From the NCBI RefSeq assembly GCF_018889955.1, contig NZ_CP076545.1:1488001-1552000 (forward strand): DNA of 64,000 nt, in the 5' to 3' direction. This document shows, one piece after another, positions 25,625 through 35,186 of the stretch. The notes beneath the pieces are model-generated. The model saw only the letters and a program-made list of their open reading frames with translations. It was not told the origin of the DNA and ran no database searches. Source of the stretch: Collinsella sp. zg1085. GTDB taxonomy: Bacteria > Actinomycetota > Coriobacteriia > Coriobacteriales > Coriobacteriaceae. How positions within the stretch are numbered: position 1 is the first letter of the stretch; the number at the start of each line of letters is the position of its first letter. The position numbers and the translations under genes were made by a program.

Positions 25625-26550
25625 TCGAGCCCCACTCTCATGATGCGCGATATGATTATCCATGCGAGTGCATTCAAGATGAGGGCGACTATTATGCAAA
25701 GCATTCCTGCTGGCAACAATATTCCTTCTCTAAAATCGGGAGAAAGCAGCGAGAGCAACGTCATTAAAGCAACTGGCATAGCAGCAACCATCCGAGCAGA
25801 TAATCGTGCTTGAGCCGTTTTAACCTCAAGCAAGCGTTTAAGCTCTATACGTGTACCAACAGTATTTGCCGCCTGCGACAACAAGTCTTGAAGTGGGGCG
25901 CCTGTTTTTTGTGAAACCTTAAGTGCTATAGCTACCAGCCCTAATCCAGGTGCGCGGAGCCGCTGCAATAAATTATCGAGCGCCTCTGTGGCAGGCACCC
26001 CACATTCAATTGAAAATCCCACCCGCATAAATTCTGATTGCAATGGTTCTTTGGCGTGTGAGCCAACAAAACGCATTGCTTGAGCCAGTGAACAGCCTGA
26101 GCCTAAAGCAGTTGATAGAGAGCGAAAAGCCTCAGGCATAGCAGCTTCAATTTGTTCACGTTGCTGACGCTTATATTTCATGTGTTTTGAAGCTGCATAT
26201 ATGCTTGGCGCAGTAAGCCCTACACACGCTCCCAAAAAACTCCCTGATAGCACAGCACCTATAGCAGCGCTCACCAAGCTCAGCACGAGATGGACAAAAA
26301 GAGCATCAGCGATACTGTGAACATACTTAGTCTCCAACAAAGGCAGCTCGGCTCGCAAATAAAGAGAGAGCATTTCTTGCACCAGTGTATTTCTCATAAG
26401 AGGAAGTTGTTCTAAATGAGCACGTATACGAGTAAAACAAATTAAAGATTTTTGTTTAGGTAGTGTTTCATTTTCTTGTATAGGTGCTAGCAAAACTAAG
26501 ACACTTATCCCAAACATCGAACCTATCAAGATGGACATGATGCTCTCCAT
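25621..26550 (-). CDS. tadB: TadB-like type II secretion F-domain protein
   Basis: About 309 residues from ATG 26550, 7 nt after AGGAGGAGG; a GTG at 26556 is an alternative. Hydrophobic N-terminal helix, two further helices near residues 90-130, a cytoplasmic T2SSF domain (MPEAFRSLSTALGSGCSLAQA) and two C-terminal helices. It overlaps tadA by 25 bp and tadC by 4 bp. Confidence 0.87.
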   Translation of the reverse strand: MESIMSILIGSMFGISVLVLLAPIQENETLPKQKSLICFTRIRAHLEQLPLMRNTLVQEMLSLYLRAELPLLETKYVHSIADALFVHLVLSLVSAAIGAVLSGSFLGACVGLTAPSIYAASKHMKYKRQQREQIEAAMPEAFRSLSTALGSGCSLAQAMRFVGSHAKEPLQSEFMRVGFSIECGVPATEALDNLLQRLRAPGLGLVAIALKVSQKTGAPLQDLLSQAANTVGTRIELKRLLEVKTAQARLSARMVAAMPVALMTLLSLLSPDFREGILLPAGMLCIIVALILNALAWIIISRIMRVGLE

Positions 26551-27845
26551 GCGCACACCTCCTCCTCAGAAAGCGTTCCTGCACGCAGGGCACGCTCAAT
26601 AAACGGAGGTTCCCCAATAAGCTCCCACGTCGGCCCCACCGCGTCAAAAGAAACAAATGTATGCAGCTCAACACCACCTGATGCTGCACGAGACACCCCA
26701 ACAAATGCCGAAACATAGCGCTTGCCCTGTGCCGTTCGCTCACTCATAACAATGCCATCAAGTGCCATTGCAATCTGCTCTTCGATTAACGAACCAGGTA
26801 AATCAATGCCGTAACGTGCTAAAAGCGTAAGACGCACAATTGCCTCGTCAGCACTTCCTGCATGCAGTGTAGTGAGCGAACCATCGTGCCCAGTATTCAT
26901 GGCCTGCAGCATATCAATACACTCTGAGCCACGAACCTCGCCAACAACTATCCGGTCAGGGCGCATACGCAAAGCATTTGCAACTAAATCTCGAATTGAA
27001 ACTGCTCCTTCACCCTCAATTGAAGCTTCACGAGCCTCAAGACGCACAACATGAGGATGTCGCTCAAACTTCAACTCTGCCGAATCTTCAATAGTAATAA
27101 TTCGCTCCCCTTCGGGAATCTCACAAGACAAGGCATTAAGAAGCGTTGTTTTTCCAGATCCTGTACCACCTGCGACAGCAATATCCATTCGCACGCGCAC
27201 CGCAAATGATAAAAGTTGTGCATACCACTGTGGCAGGGCTCCAAGCTCTACGAGCTCGCCTAAGCTGCCAATTCGGTCAGAAAACTTTCTAATAGTGATG
27301 AGAGGACCATCGAGCGCAATGGGTGGAATTACCGCATTTACACGATAGCCACAAGCGAGACGCGCATGTACGAGTGGGCTTCGTTCATCAATTCGACGAC
27401 CAAGAGGTGAAATAATACGGTCGATAATAATCCGAATTTGCTCTTCTGATTCAAAGCTGCTCTCAAACGGATAGAGCTTTCCGGCACGCTCAAAAAATGC
27501 CTGGTTATCACCATTAACCATAATTTCAGTTACAGAATCGTCTTCAAGCAAAGGCTGAAGCGGTCCCAATCCTACAATATCGTCAAGAATCTCCTGAACA
27601 ATCTGCTCACGTTCTTCTTGTGACAGACTTTGATGTATATCGGCATTGAGTACCGCTTCTACCGCTGGATACAGCTCTTGGCGGGCAGCTAAAGGGTCGT
27701 TATGTGTTGCAATATGCGCCACCTCAGCAAATCCAACGCGCTCAAGAATTCCCTGCTTAGCATTTGTTTTTATTTCTTGATAGCGCGTTGCTGTATCACT
27801 GGCATCATCTGTCTGAACCGATTGCAAACGTTTCTGCAAGCTCAT
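26526..27845 (-). CDS. tadA: Tad pilus assembly ATPase TadA/CpaF
   Basis: 439 residues from ATG 27845, 16 bp after the TadZ stop and preceded by AAAGGGA. CpaF family features: VTEIMVNGDNQAFFERAGK, Walker A GGTGSGKTTLLNAL, the Asp box ITIEDSAELKF, and the Walker B/His region VVGEVRGSECIDMLQAMNTG followed by TLHAGSADEAI. It is a hexameric cytoplasmic ATPase driving Flp pilus assembly. A frame reaching 27941 overlaps tadZ and lacks a start signal. Confidence 0.95.
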   Translation of the reverse strand: MSLQKRLQSVQTDDASDTATRYQEIKTNAKQGILERVGFAEVAHIATHNDPLAARQELYPAVEAVLNADIHQSLSQEEREQIVQEILDDIVGLGPLQPLLEDDSVTEIMVNGDNQAFFERAGKLYPFESSFESEEQIRIIIDRIISPLGRRIDERSPLVHARLACGYRVNAVIPPIALDGPLITIRKFSDRIGSLGELVELGALPQWYAQLLSFAVRVRMDIAVAGGTGSGKTTLLNALSCEIPEGERIITIEDSAELKFERHPHVVRLEAREASIEGEGAVSIRDLVANALRMRPDRIVVGEVRGSECIDMLQAMNTGHDGSLTTLHAGSADEAIVRLTLLARYGIDLPGSLIEEQIAMALDGIVMSERTAQGKRYVSAFVGVSRAASGGVELHTFVSFDAVGPTWELIGEPPFIERALRAGTLSEEEVCAWRASCPS

Positions 27846-27861
27846 AGCGCAGTCCCTTTCT

Positions 27862-29694
27862 CTATTTCTTCCAAGGCAGACGCATCTTTGGTCGTGGACG
27901 TTCCATATATGTGCGGAGCGCCTCGGGAATCTGCACCTCAAGACCCAATTCCTTGAGCATCTGACTCAATAAGCGCTGAACGTCGAGCGAAAAATTACTC
28001 TTTTCTGCAATAACTGACTCCAACTTGCCACGTGCAATAAGCTCTACAGCTTCCTGCCCAGCATCGGCAACACGAGCTTTGCTTTTCAGCGACGTTGCCA
28101 TTTCAAAACGCAAAGCAAACTCTTCAGTACAGGTAGGAGCCCCCATTTTTGTAACAACACTTATCATGCGTGTTCGCGGAACCCCCAACCGCGCTGCTAA
28201 CGTGATAACGCGTGCGCCAGAACTTGCCCCCGAAGCTGCAGCAGTGCCCACTACCAGCACACGATTACTTGCCGCCACAGCAGCTGCAACCGCATCTCCC
28301 CAAAACGTTGATGTATCTACCAATATGATGTCTGCCAAACCGCGCAGCAGCTCGATAAGGTGCTCAATCGGCTCTCCCATACGCTCAGCAAGCTCAGGCT
28401 GTGTAAGCGGCCCCCACAACGTTAATCCTGGTGCTACCTGCATGGCAGTTATCTCTATGTCTTCATCTTCAAGATGCAATGATTGGGAACGACATAGCTT
28501 TGAAAGGTCTTTTGCCTCATCAAGACCAAAAAGCCGATACATATTTCCAAACATAAGGTCTATATCAAGCACGGCAGTACGCAAACCCTGTCGTGCTGCT
28601 GCCCATGCCATAGCGCAGACTAGCGTTGATTTTCCAACACCACCTCGACCTGAGATGACAGAAATTACAGGCGCAGCATGCACATCTGTAGCTTTCGATT
28701 TGTGCGCAACAGCTTTTGGTTGCTCTGATTGCTTGTGTGCTAGATGAACACCATCTGCTTCGTCTAAATCAAAATGCTTTGCTAGGTTCTCCACATAGCT
28801 TGTTGTCTGCATTCCCTCGTGCATTACAGGTGCAGCATGCACATCTGTAGCTTTCGATTTGTGCGCAACAGCTTTTGGTTGCTCTGATTGCTTGTGTGCT
28901 AGATGAACACCATCTGCTTCGTCTAAATCAAAATGCTTTGCTAGGTTCTCCACATAGCTTGTTGTCTGCATTCCCTCGTGCATTACAGGTGCAGATAGCT
29001 TTGAATTGAGTTCGGCAGCAGTCTCATTATTTGTACTAGTCACTGCCGCCGACGAGGGCATATCAACAATTGATACAGACGCCGCACGGGCTGTTGGTGA
29101 GACGTGGCTCTCGTCTGCTTGTATGCTCGCAACTTCTGAAGATAGAGTTTTATCCACGTGATTAAAACACCGAGTCGCTGATGCTTTGCCTGCACGGGTG
29201 TCTCTATTCATCTCACCTGCATGTTTGTCATACGTAAGCAGACCTTGAGAGCCAAGTTCTTCCTGCACCCCACCTGATGTTGTCTCATGCAAAGCTGCCT
29301 GAGCCGAAACCCCTTTCGCGCCCACTTCACCAGATAGCGGCTCAGCATGATAGACAACATCTTCTGCAGCAATTACCTCACCTGCACCCGCTTGAAAAAC
29401 ACGTGCTATAAGAGCTGGGTCAAGGCGGTCAATAACAACTAAAATCTGCTCAACTCGACCCGACTCATGCAAGCGGCTCACCATAGAAAGCAAGGTCTCA
29501 TCTCGTAGACCACGGCTAGAAAACAGCACACCAGCTGCCCTATCAGGAAGAAGCTGTACCAAGAGAGCAACATCAAGTGGAGCGCATGAACGCAACAATC
29601 GACAATCAGGTGCACGCAGCTGTACTTCACGCGTCATCTGAGGACCATCTAACACGTTATGTACGATAAGCCAAATATCACTCATGAGTCTCAC
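27862..29694 (-). CDS. tadZ: TadZ/CpaE-like localisation ATPase with duplicated linker
   Basis: 610 residues. Residues 1-110 resemble a receiver-like domain (CpaE type); a long Ala/Ser/Thr/His-rich linker follows; from about residue 343 comes a MinD/ParA domain with deviant Walker A SGRGGVGKSTLV and LDIDLMFGN. TadZ positions the Tad machine. The linker contains two exact 53-residue copies (about 236-288 and 289-341). It overlaps cpaB by 17 bp and ends 16 bp before tadA. Confidence 0.88.
   Translation of the reverse strand: MRLMSDIWLIVHNVLDGPQMTREVQLRAPDCRLLRSCAPLDVALLVQLLPDRAAGVLFSSRGLRDETLLSMVSRLHESGRVEQILVVIDRLDPALIARVFQAGAGEVIAAEDVVYHAEPLSGEVGAKGVSAQAALHETTSGGVQEELGSQGLLTYDKHAGEMNRDTRAGKASATRCFNHVDKTLSSEVASIQADESHVSPTARAASVSIVDMPSSAAVTSTNNETAAELNSKLSAPVMHEGMQTTSYVENLAKHFDLDEADGVHLAHKQSEQPKAVAHKSKATDVHAAPVMHEGMQTTSYVENLAKHFDLDEADGVHLAHKQSEQPKAVAHKSKATDVHAAPVISVISGRGGVGKSTLVCAMAWAAARQGLRTAVLDIDLMFGNMYRLFGLDEAKDLSKLCRSQSLHLEDEDIEITAMQVAPGLTLWGPLTQPELAERMGEPIEHLIELLRGLADIILVDTSTFWGDAVAAAVAASNRVLVVGTAAASGASSGARVITLAARLGVPRTRMISVVTKMGAPTCTEEFALRFEMATSLKSKARVADAGQEAVELIARGKLESVIAEKSNFSLDVQRLLSQMLKELGLEVQIPEALRTYMERPRPKMRLPWKK
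28673..28990 (-). repeat. 159-bp perfect tandem duplication inside tadZ
   Basis: Copies 28673-28831 and 28832-28990 are identical base for base, in frame (53 codons each). The junction lies in the motif ACAGG-GCAG, which also occurs at the outer ends, consistent with unequal recombination or slippage. Confidence 0.95.
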
Positions 29695-30460
29695 TCCCCT
29701 CTTGATTCAATGCACTATGCTGTGCAGTATCTTGTTGAATCGCCTCTTGCTCCACACGAGCATGCTCTGATTCCACAGGTTCTATCGCTACAGCTCCTGT
29801 GCGCTCATGCGCAGCAACACTCTGGTCTGCTGGGCCTTCACGAGGGCGAACCAGTGAGATAGTTCCTTGAGTATTTGCAATTAAAAGCTCTTGCACGTGC
29901 TCCGGCAGAACTCCCAAAGTGACCCATGACAAACCGTCTACTGCACCTGTTGCCAAGCAGCTTGAATCTGCTACGCAGGCGCTACAAATCTTGTCGGCGG
30001 CGCCATTGCGCGACACATACACATCAACCGCATCACCGCGCGCAAGGGTTCCACCAAGTGCATGCTCATCGTCAGTTGAAATAGACACAGCACTCATACC
30101 GCGTGGCACATCAATCGTGGCTGTAGACACCTTAAAATATGTGGGGCAAAGCACCGCACGTTTAGGTATAGGTTCGGTTGCCGTCTTACCAAGCACTTGA
30201 TGCAGATTTTGCTCAGCAGCAGGCGGCAGCATGCTCGCCAGCCACGATTCCATCGCGACATTGCCCTCATCTATAGGCTCCCCAGCATCTATATCTCGCG
30301 ATGCAACCACGACGCTCACATACTCACCGCCAAATGCAGCAAGCGCCTCCTCACGCTCCCGCGCCGCCTCAGACCGAATAAACTCAGCATGCATAATCGT
30401 CAAAAGAGCAGCCGCGACTCCAGCACACAGGCTGAGTATGATGCGCGTTCGTTTGACCAT
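29678..30460 (-). CDS. cpaB: Flp pilus assembly protein CpaB/RcpC
   Basis: About 260 residues from ATG 30460, which follows GGAGG closely. Membrane helix at residues 5-25, then a SAF domain (VVASRDIDAGEPIDEGNVAM) and a CpaB C-terminal domain (MSAVSISTDDEHALGGTLARGDAVDVYVS); the tail after about 215 is Glu/Gln/His-rich and disordered. It is the first gene of the Tad operon. CpaB elsewhere works with the secretin; here no secretin is seen, as in other monoderm Tad systems. Confidence 0.88.
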   Translation of the reverse strand: MVKRTRIILSLCAGVAAALLTIMHAEFIRSEAAREREEALAAFGGEYVSVVVASRDIDAGEPIDEGNVAMESWLASMLPPAAEQNLHQVLGKTATEPIPKRAVLCPTYFKVSTATIDVPRGMSAVSISTDDEHALGGTLARGDAVDVYVSRNGAADKICSACVADSSCLATGAVDGLSWVTLGVLPEHVQELLIANTQGTISLVRPREGPADQSVAAHERTGAVAIEPVESEHARVEQEAIQQDTAQHSALNQEGSETHE

Positions 30461-30631
30461 TTCGCCTCCGTCTCTTCGGTCGGTAGACTCATTTTTAGCC
30501 AACAACGCTTGCAACAATTTAGGAACGCTCGTCAAAATCAAAGCGTCTTCCTATTCCGACGCATGCATCTGCCACGTGTGTAAGATTTTGGGAAGCTACA
30601 AATTAGATTTTGGATAGAACTAAGCTATATA

Positions 30632-30659
30632 AAAACGCCCCATCTTTCAGAGACAGGGC
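30632..30659 (-). terminator. Terminator after rsgA
   Basis: GCCC...GGGC stem (30637-30640 with 30656-30659, extended by T-A, C-G and wobble pairs) followed on the minus strand by TTTTT. It separates rsgA from the Tad operon. Confidence 0.75.
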
Positions 30660-30686
30660 ACCGAGCTCTGTATTTGCTTATTGCGA

Positions 30687-31868
30687 TTATGAAAGTTTAA
30701 TATCGGGGTCGAGACTTTGGGCGCTCACGCGCATCTCTTCTGCCAATAAAGAAAATGCTTCAAAACGTTCAGGATGAAGCTCTCCACATGAAATAGCCGC
30801 AAGAACTTCACAGCCCGGCTCATGACGATGCGTACAATCTCTAAAGCGGCACGATTGAGCTAGACGGGCAATATCGGCAAAGCTCTGCGCAAGCCCTCGC
30901 TCGTGTCCCACAAGCGGTAAACTTCTAAGTCCCGGTGCATCTACCAAAACACCAGCGTTACCAGGAATTTTGCACATCATGCGCGCAACGGTTGTATGCC
31001 TGCCCATATCATCGCGCTCGCGAACATCACTTGTTTTGAGCGTCTCGTGTCCCAACAACGCGTTAATAAGTGTTGACTTACCCGCTCCGCTTTCGCCCAA
31101 AATCATAGATAGCTGACCCGGCTTAATACAGGCACGCAGCTCTTCAAGCCCTTCTTGTTGCTTTGATGAGGTCATAACAATGCGCACATCATCGCCCGCA
31201 ATAATGCGCGCTTCAGAACACGCTTGCTCACGTTCTGCATCGCACGCGCGGTCACCTTTGGTAAATACAATGACCGGTTTAGCTCCACAATCCCTGCTTA
31301 ACACAAGCGCTCGGGCAATGCGGTTATATCGAAAACCGGCCGAATCGCGCGAACCGCCGAGAGGAATAACCACCAAGATAGTATGTACATTTGCAGCAAG
31401 AACCTGACGCTCGCCGCGATTTTTTCCACGCCAGCGCTCAAATGAAGTTGTTCGAGGAAGCACCGCTTCGATTACGCCTTTATCATGCTTTGGGTCTACC
31501 CTAACAGCAACCCAATCGCCAATAGTTGGCAACAGGTGCTGTTCTTGCTTTTTTGCAAAATGAACGGCATGTTCTGCGCGTAGCATTGCCGTATCACTAA
31601 CTACCAGAGGAAATCCTCGGTCAAGACGTGCTACATAACCAAGCCGGATATAACTCGCTTGCACCGCATCAATTAAAGCAGCTGTTTCAACAACGCGCTG
31701 AAACGCAGCATGTTGTTCATCAGAACAGCTTAAATCTGCGAACACTGGTACATCAATAAATGAGTCGATTGCAGGTAGAGCATCATGAGACACAGACAAA
31801 TCTGTGGGCACAGCCTGAAGCGCGTGGCCATGCTTATTCTTACGCTGTTCGCGACGCTGTTTTCCCAC
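30687..31868 (-). CDS. rsgA: Ribosome small-subunit-dependent GTPase RsgA
   Basis: About 393 residues from GTG 31868, chosen because AAGGAG lies 5 nt before it; the frame extends to 31913. Circularly permuted GTPase: TKGD (G4) occurs before the P-loop GESGAGKSTLINALLG, then DAPGLRSL. The zinc cluster CRFRDCTHRHEPGCEV is at the C terminus. A long N-terminal region (about 100 residues, basic at first) precedes the OB fold, more than usual. RsgA checks late 30S maturation. Confidence 0.94.
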   Translation of the reverse strand: MGKQRREQRKNKHGHALQAVPTDLSVSHDALPAIDSFIDVPVFADLSCSDEQHAAFQRVVETAALIDAVQASYIRLGYVARLDRGFPLVVSDTAMLRAEHAVHFAKKQEQHLLPTIGDWVAVRVDPKHDKGVIEAVLPRTTSFERWRGKNRGERQVLAANVHTILVVIPLGGSRDSAGFRYNRIARALVLSRDCGAKPVIVFTKGDRACDAEREQACSEARIIAGDDVRIVMTSSKQQEGLEELRACIKPGQLSMILGESGAGKSTLINALLGHETLKTSDVRERDDMGRHTTVARMMCKIPGNAGVLVDAPGLRSLPLVGHERGLAQSFADIARLAQSCRFRDCTHRHEPGCEVLAAISCGELHPERFEAFSLLAEEMRVSAQSLDPDIKLS

Positions 31869-32008
31869 ATACGCTCCTTGTTTGTCCTGTTGCACGGTCA
31901 GTATACCGCGCATTGAGTGTTAACCCAAACGCTCATACCATGACCGGCAAGACTTTGTACATACCAGGACAAAAACAAACGTTGACAGAGCGTGATTGAG
32001 CATCGAGT

Positions 32009-32123
32009 ACAAAAGGCAACCGATAGAACCGAGGGGAACAGCTATAACAAAAGGCAACCGGGTGAACCGAGGGGGAACATCGGGCACAAAAAACAACCAG
32101 CTGAACCCAAAACGGGACAATTA
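32009..32123 (+). repeat. Three imperfect 38-39-bp direct repeats
   Basis: Units start near 32009, 32047 and 32086 and share ACAAAAGGCAACC and GAACCGAGGGGAACA, with the third more diverged. They end about 8 bp before the hairpin element at 32131. Confidence 0.7.
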
Positions 32124-32130
32124 CAGCAAA

Positions 32131-32196
32131 AGGCGAAATGCCATTTCTTTAGAAACTTTTGCAAAGCTCAGTTCCCATGAAACGGGCATTTCGCCT
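32131..32196. repeat. Hairpin element A (conserved loop, private stem)
   Basis: AGGCGAAATGCC (32131-32142) and its exact complement (32185-32196) enclose a 42-nt interior containing CTTTTGCAAAGCTCAGTTCC. The interior is 31/39 identical to that of the element at 55070-55137, but the stems are unrelated. Confidence 0.8.
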
Positions 32197-32309
32197 ACTG
32201 TGCGCTCAATTAAGTTCAATTCAAATAGCGAACTTTTTCTCCTGACTCAGACACACCAGCTTATACTGGCAAAAAGACAGCTTATATACTGTCTACCAGT
32301 AACAAAAGC

Positions 32310-34985
32310 CTACTCACGCTCCAATCGACGCATAATAGCCTTATATAGCTCCATGAGCGGAATAATCAAAAACGCAAGGAACACTGCGCAAGCAAGCGCC
32401 TCCATGGGCAGAGGCATAAAGCCAAACATCTCAGCAAGCACATCAATCTCGACAACAGCAATGGTTAAGACCAAAGCAAAAGCGGCAGCAGCCCAGAGCC
32501 ACATATTCTGCTTTTTCATGCTCAAAATTGACGCACGACGACTGCGCATATTAAAGCAGTGGAAAATCTCAACGAGTGACAGCGTAATAAAGGCCATAGT
32601 AACGCCCTCTTTATCAGCTCCACCTGCAATCATGTCGGCAATATGGATATATCCCATATCAAAGTAGACACCAACAAAGAACGACAGCAACACAAGCGCG
32701 GTAATAACAAGACCTTGTACCACGCAGTCCAAGCCCATACCATCGGCAAACACGCCGTCAGAGGCATTGCGCGGTTTGCGTTTCATGACATCGCCCTCGG
32801 CATCTTCGAGTCCAAGCGCCAGAGCTGGGAAGCAGTCCGTAATGAGGTTAATCCAAAGCAGTTGCACGGGCTGGAAAATCGTAAAGCCAATCAGCGTTGC
32901 AATAAAGACGGAAAAGACCTCAGCAAGGTTAGCCGACAAGAGGAACTGAATAACCTTGCGGATATTGTCATAGATGCGACGACCCTCTTCAACTGCGTGA
33001 ATAATGGTTGCAAAGTTGTCGTCGGCAAGCACCATATCGGCAACGTTTTTGGTAACGTCTGTGCCAGTAATGCCCATGCCCACACCAATATCCGCGCGTT
33101 TAATAGATGGAGCGTCGTTAACACCATCGCCTGTCATAGCAACAATATTGCCGCGACTCTTCCATGCATCAACAATACGCGACTTATGCTCAGGCTGCAC
33201 GCGCGCATATACGCTATAGCGTGTAACCGCTTCCTTAAAATCCTCGTCGCTAATATGGTCAAGCTCAGCGCCCGTAATTGCCTGACTTGCATCAGCAACA
33301 ATGCCTAAATCTTTAGCTATGGCAACTGCGGTATCAATGTGATCTCCCGTAATCATAACGGGACGAATACCCGCCTCACGTGCCTCAACAATTGCTGTTG
33401 TTACCTCTGGGCGAACCGGGTCAATCATACCTGACAAACCGCAGAACACAAGACTGTGCTCAAGCGCCTCAGGCGCATAGTCGCTTGGCTCGTCATCCAA
33501 ACTCCGACATGCAAGCGCCAACACGCGAAGCGCCTCGTCTGCCATTGCTTTATTTTCACGCAATAGCTCAGCGCGACGCTCATCACTCAGCGCGACTACC
33601 TCGCCATGTTCATAGATATGTGTACAAAGACCAATAATCACATCAGGTGCACCTTTTGTGAATTGGGTCAGCGTGCCAGCCATATCGCGCACCACAACAC
33701 TCATCATCTTTCGACCTGAATCAAATGGTGCCTCACCAATACGTGCATACTGTGCGTCAAGCTGCGTTAGCCCTGCTGTTGCGGCATCATTTACCAGCGC
33801 ACATTCGGTTGGTTCACCTACTGCGCTTTGCTCATCTGCGTCCCAGTGTGCATCGGAAGCAAGTGCCATACCTGTTAAGAACTGATTTTCAGGAGCAGCC
33901 AAAACGTGCTTAACCACTGTCATTTTGTTCTGTGTTAAGGTGCCCGTTTTATCGGAGCAAATTATTTGCGTACAACCAAGTGTTTCAACCGCCGTAAGCT
34001 TGCGAATAATTGCGTGCCGTTTGGACATCTTGGTTACACCCATAGACAGCACGATGGTCACCACTGCAACCAAGCCCTCAGGAATAGCGGCAACAGCTAG
34101 AGATACCGCAACCATAAAGGTATCTAAAATCATGTCAGGGTGCGCAAACAGCTCACTCCCATGACGCAGCAAATCAACTGCAAAAATAACAACACAAATT
34201 GCAATAACCATCAGGGTTAAGGTGCGAGAGAGCTGCGCAAGTTTAATTTGGAGTGGTGTAAGCTCCTTTTTAGCAGACGAAAGAGCGCTGGCAATTTTGC
34301 CCATCTCGGTTTTCATGCCAGTACCCGTAACCACCGCGCGACCACGACCATATACCACAACCGAGCCCATGTATACCATGTTTTTACGGTCGCCTAGAGG
34401 TACGTCATCGGTATCCATCGCAAGAGTAATTGCATCGGCATGCTTTTCGACAGGAACGGATTCGCCCGTTAGTGCTGCCTCTTCAATCTTCATACTCGCC
34501 GACTCAAGAACGCGCCCGTCTGCTGGCACCGAGTCACCAGCCTCAAGCAAAATAATATCGCCGGGTACCAGCTCTGCGCTTGGAAGCGACAAGAGCTTGC
34601 CGTCGCGTATCACCTTTGACTGCGCGGCACTCATTTCTTGCAGAGCGGCAAGCGCCTCTTCACTTTTTGCCTCTTGCACAACACCCAACACCGCATTGAT
34701 AACAACCACGGTCAGAATAATAACCACATCAGCAATCTCGGCCTCACCCTGAATAAGACCCGAGATATACGAAATAGCAGCTGCAACCAGCAGCATGATG
34801 ACCATAGGGTCGGCCATCTGCTCAAAGAAGCGCTTCCACAACGGGTCGCTTTCTTCTTCGTCAAGCTTATTTGGACCTACGCTTGCAAGACGACTTGCGG
34901 CAACATCGGCAGTCAATCCTGCGTCGGTACTTGTAGTTTGAGCTGCAAGTACATCCTCAGCCGAAGCTAAGTATTCTTTTTGCAT
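32310..34985 (-). CDS. Calcium-type cation-transporting P-type ATPase
   Basis: 891 residues from ATG 34985 (AGGAGGGG just upstream). P-type landmarks in order: ALTGESVPVEK, IPEGL in the fourth helix, DKTGTLTQNKM phosphorylation site, KGAPDV, MITGDH, TGDGVNDAPSIK, and LLWINLITDCFPALALG in the sixth helix. The N-terminal cation ATPase domain and six C-terminal helices place it in the P2A/PMCA-like group, which exports Ca2+ (some relatives move Mn2+). It stands alone. Metal specificity is inferred from the TM4 and TM6 residues. Confidence 0.92.
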   Translation of the reverse strand: MQKEYLASAEDVLAAQTTSTDAGLTADVAASRLASVGPNKLDEEESDPLWKRFFEQMADPMVIMLLVAAAISYISGLIQGEAEIADVVIILTVVVINAVLGVVQEAKSEEALAALQEMSAAQSKVIRDGKLLSLPSAELVPGDIILLEAGDSVPADGRVLESASMKIEEAALTGESVPVEKHADAITLAMDTDDVPLGDRKNMVYMGSVVVYGRGRAVVTGTGMKTEMGKIASALSSAKKELTPLQIKLAQLSRTLTLMVIAICVVIFAVDLLRHGSELFAHPDMILDTFMVAVSLAVAAIPEGLVAVVTIVLSMGVTKMSKRHAIIRKLTAVETLGCTQIICSDKTGTLTQNKMTVVKHVLAAPENQFLTGMALASDAHWDADEQSAVGEPTECALVNDAATAGLTQLDAQYARIGEAPFDSGRKMMSVVVRDMAGTLTQFTKGAPDVIIGLCTHIYEHGEVVALSDERRAELLRENKAMADEALRVLALACRSLDDEPSDYAPEALEHSLVFCGLSGMIDPVRPEVTTAIVEAREAGIRPVMITGDHIDTAVAIAKDLGIVADASQAITGAELDHISDEDFKEAVTRYSVYARVQPEHKSRIVDAWKSRGNIVAMTGDGVNDAPSIKRADIGVGMGITGTDVTKNVADMVLADDNFATIIHAVEEGRRIYDNIRKVIQFLLSANLAEVFSVFIATLIGFTIFQPVQLLWINLITDCFPALALGLEDAEGDVMKRKPRNASDGVFADGMGLDCVVQGLVITALVLLSFFVGVYFDMGYIHIADMIAGGADKEGVTMAFITLSLVEIFHCFNMRSRRASILSMKKQNMWLWAAAAFALVLTIAVVEIDVLAEMFGFMPLPMEALACAVFLAFLIIPLMELYKAIMRRLERE

Positions 34986-35186
34986 ATGTTCCCCTCCTGG
35001 GATGTTCAAAGCCACTCAGCAGATTGATGCCCGATTATAATTCCCCAGGAGAGGGGCAAGGGCCCATCAAGGCTGCCGTGCCGAGTGGCAGCTGAATGAC
35101 AGAGTAATCATACCCGATACCGCACGGCGTAACCGAAGATTCAAGATTGTTCTGCGCATGCGTCTATTATCTTTCGCGCGCAAACC

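Larger units (their letters stand above)
31869..32309. other. Intergenic region with repeats between rsgA and the P-type ATPase
   Basis: It contains three imperfect direct repeats (32009-32123) and a hairpin element (32131-32196) related to those at 54.7-55.1 kb. No gene is supported; a plus-strand frame beginning at 31996 runs through the repeats into the antisense of the ATPase gene. Confidence 0.7.

Noticed and set aside
31996-32667. 223-codon plus-strand frame
   Set aside because: Its first part is the intergenic repeat and hairpin, the rest is antisense to the end of the P-type ATPase gene.
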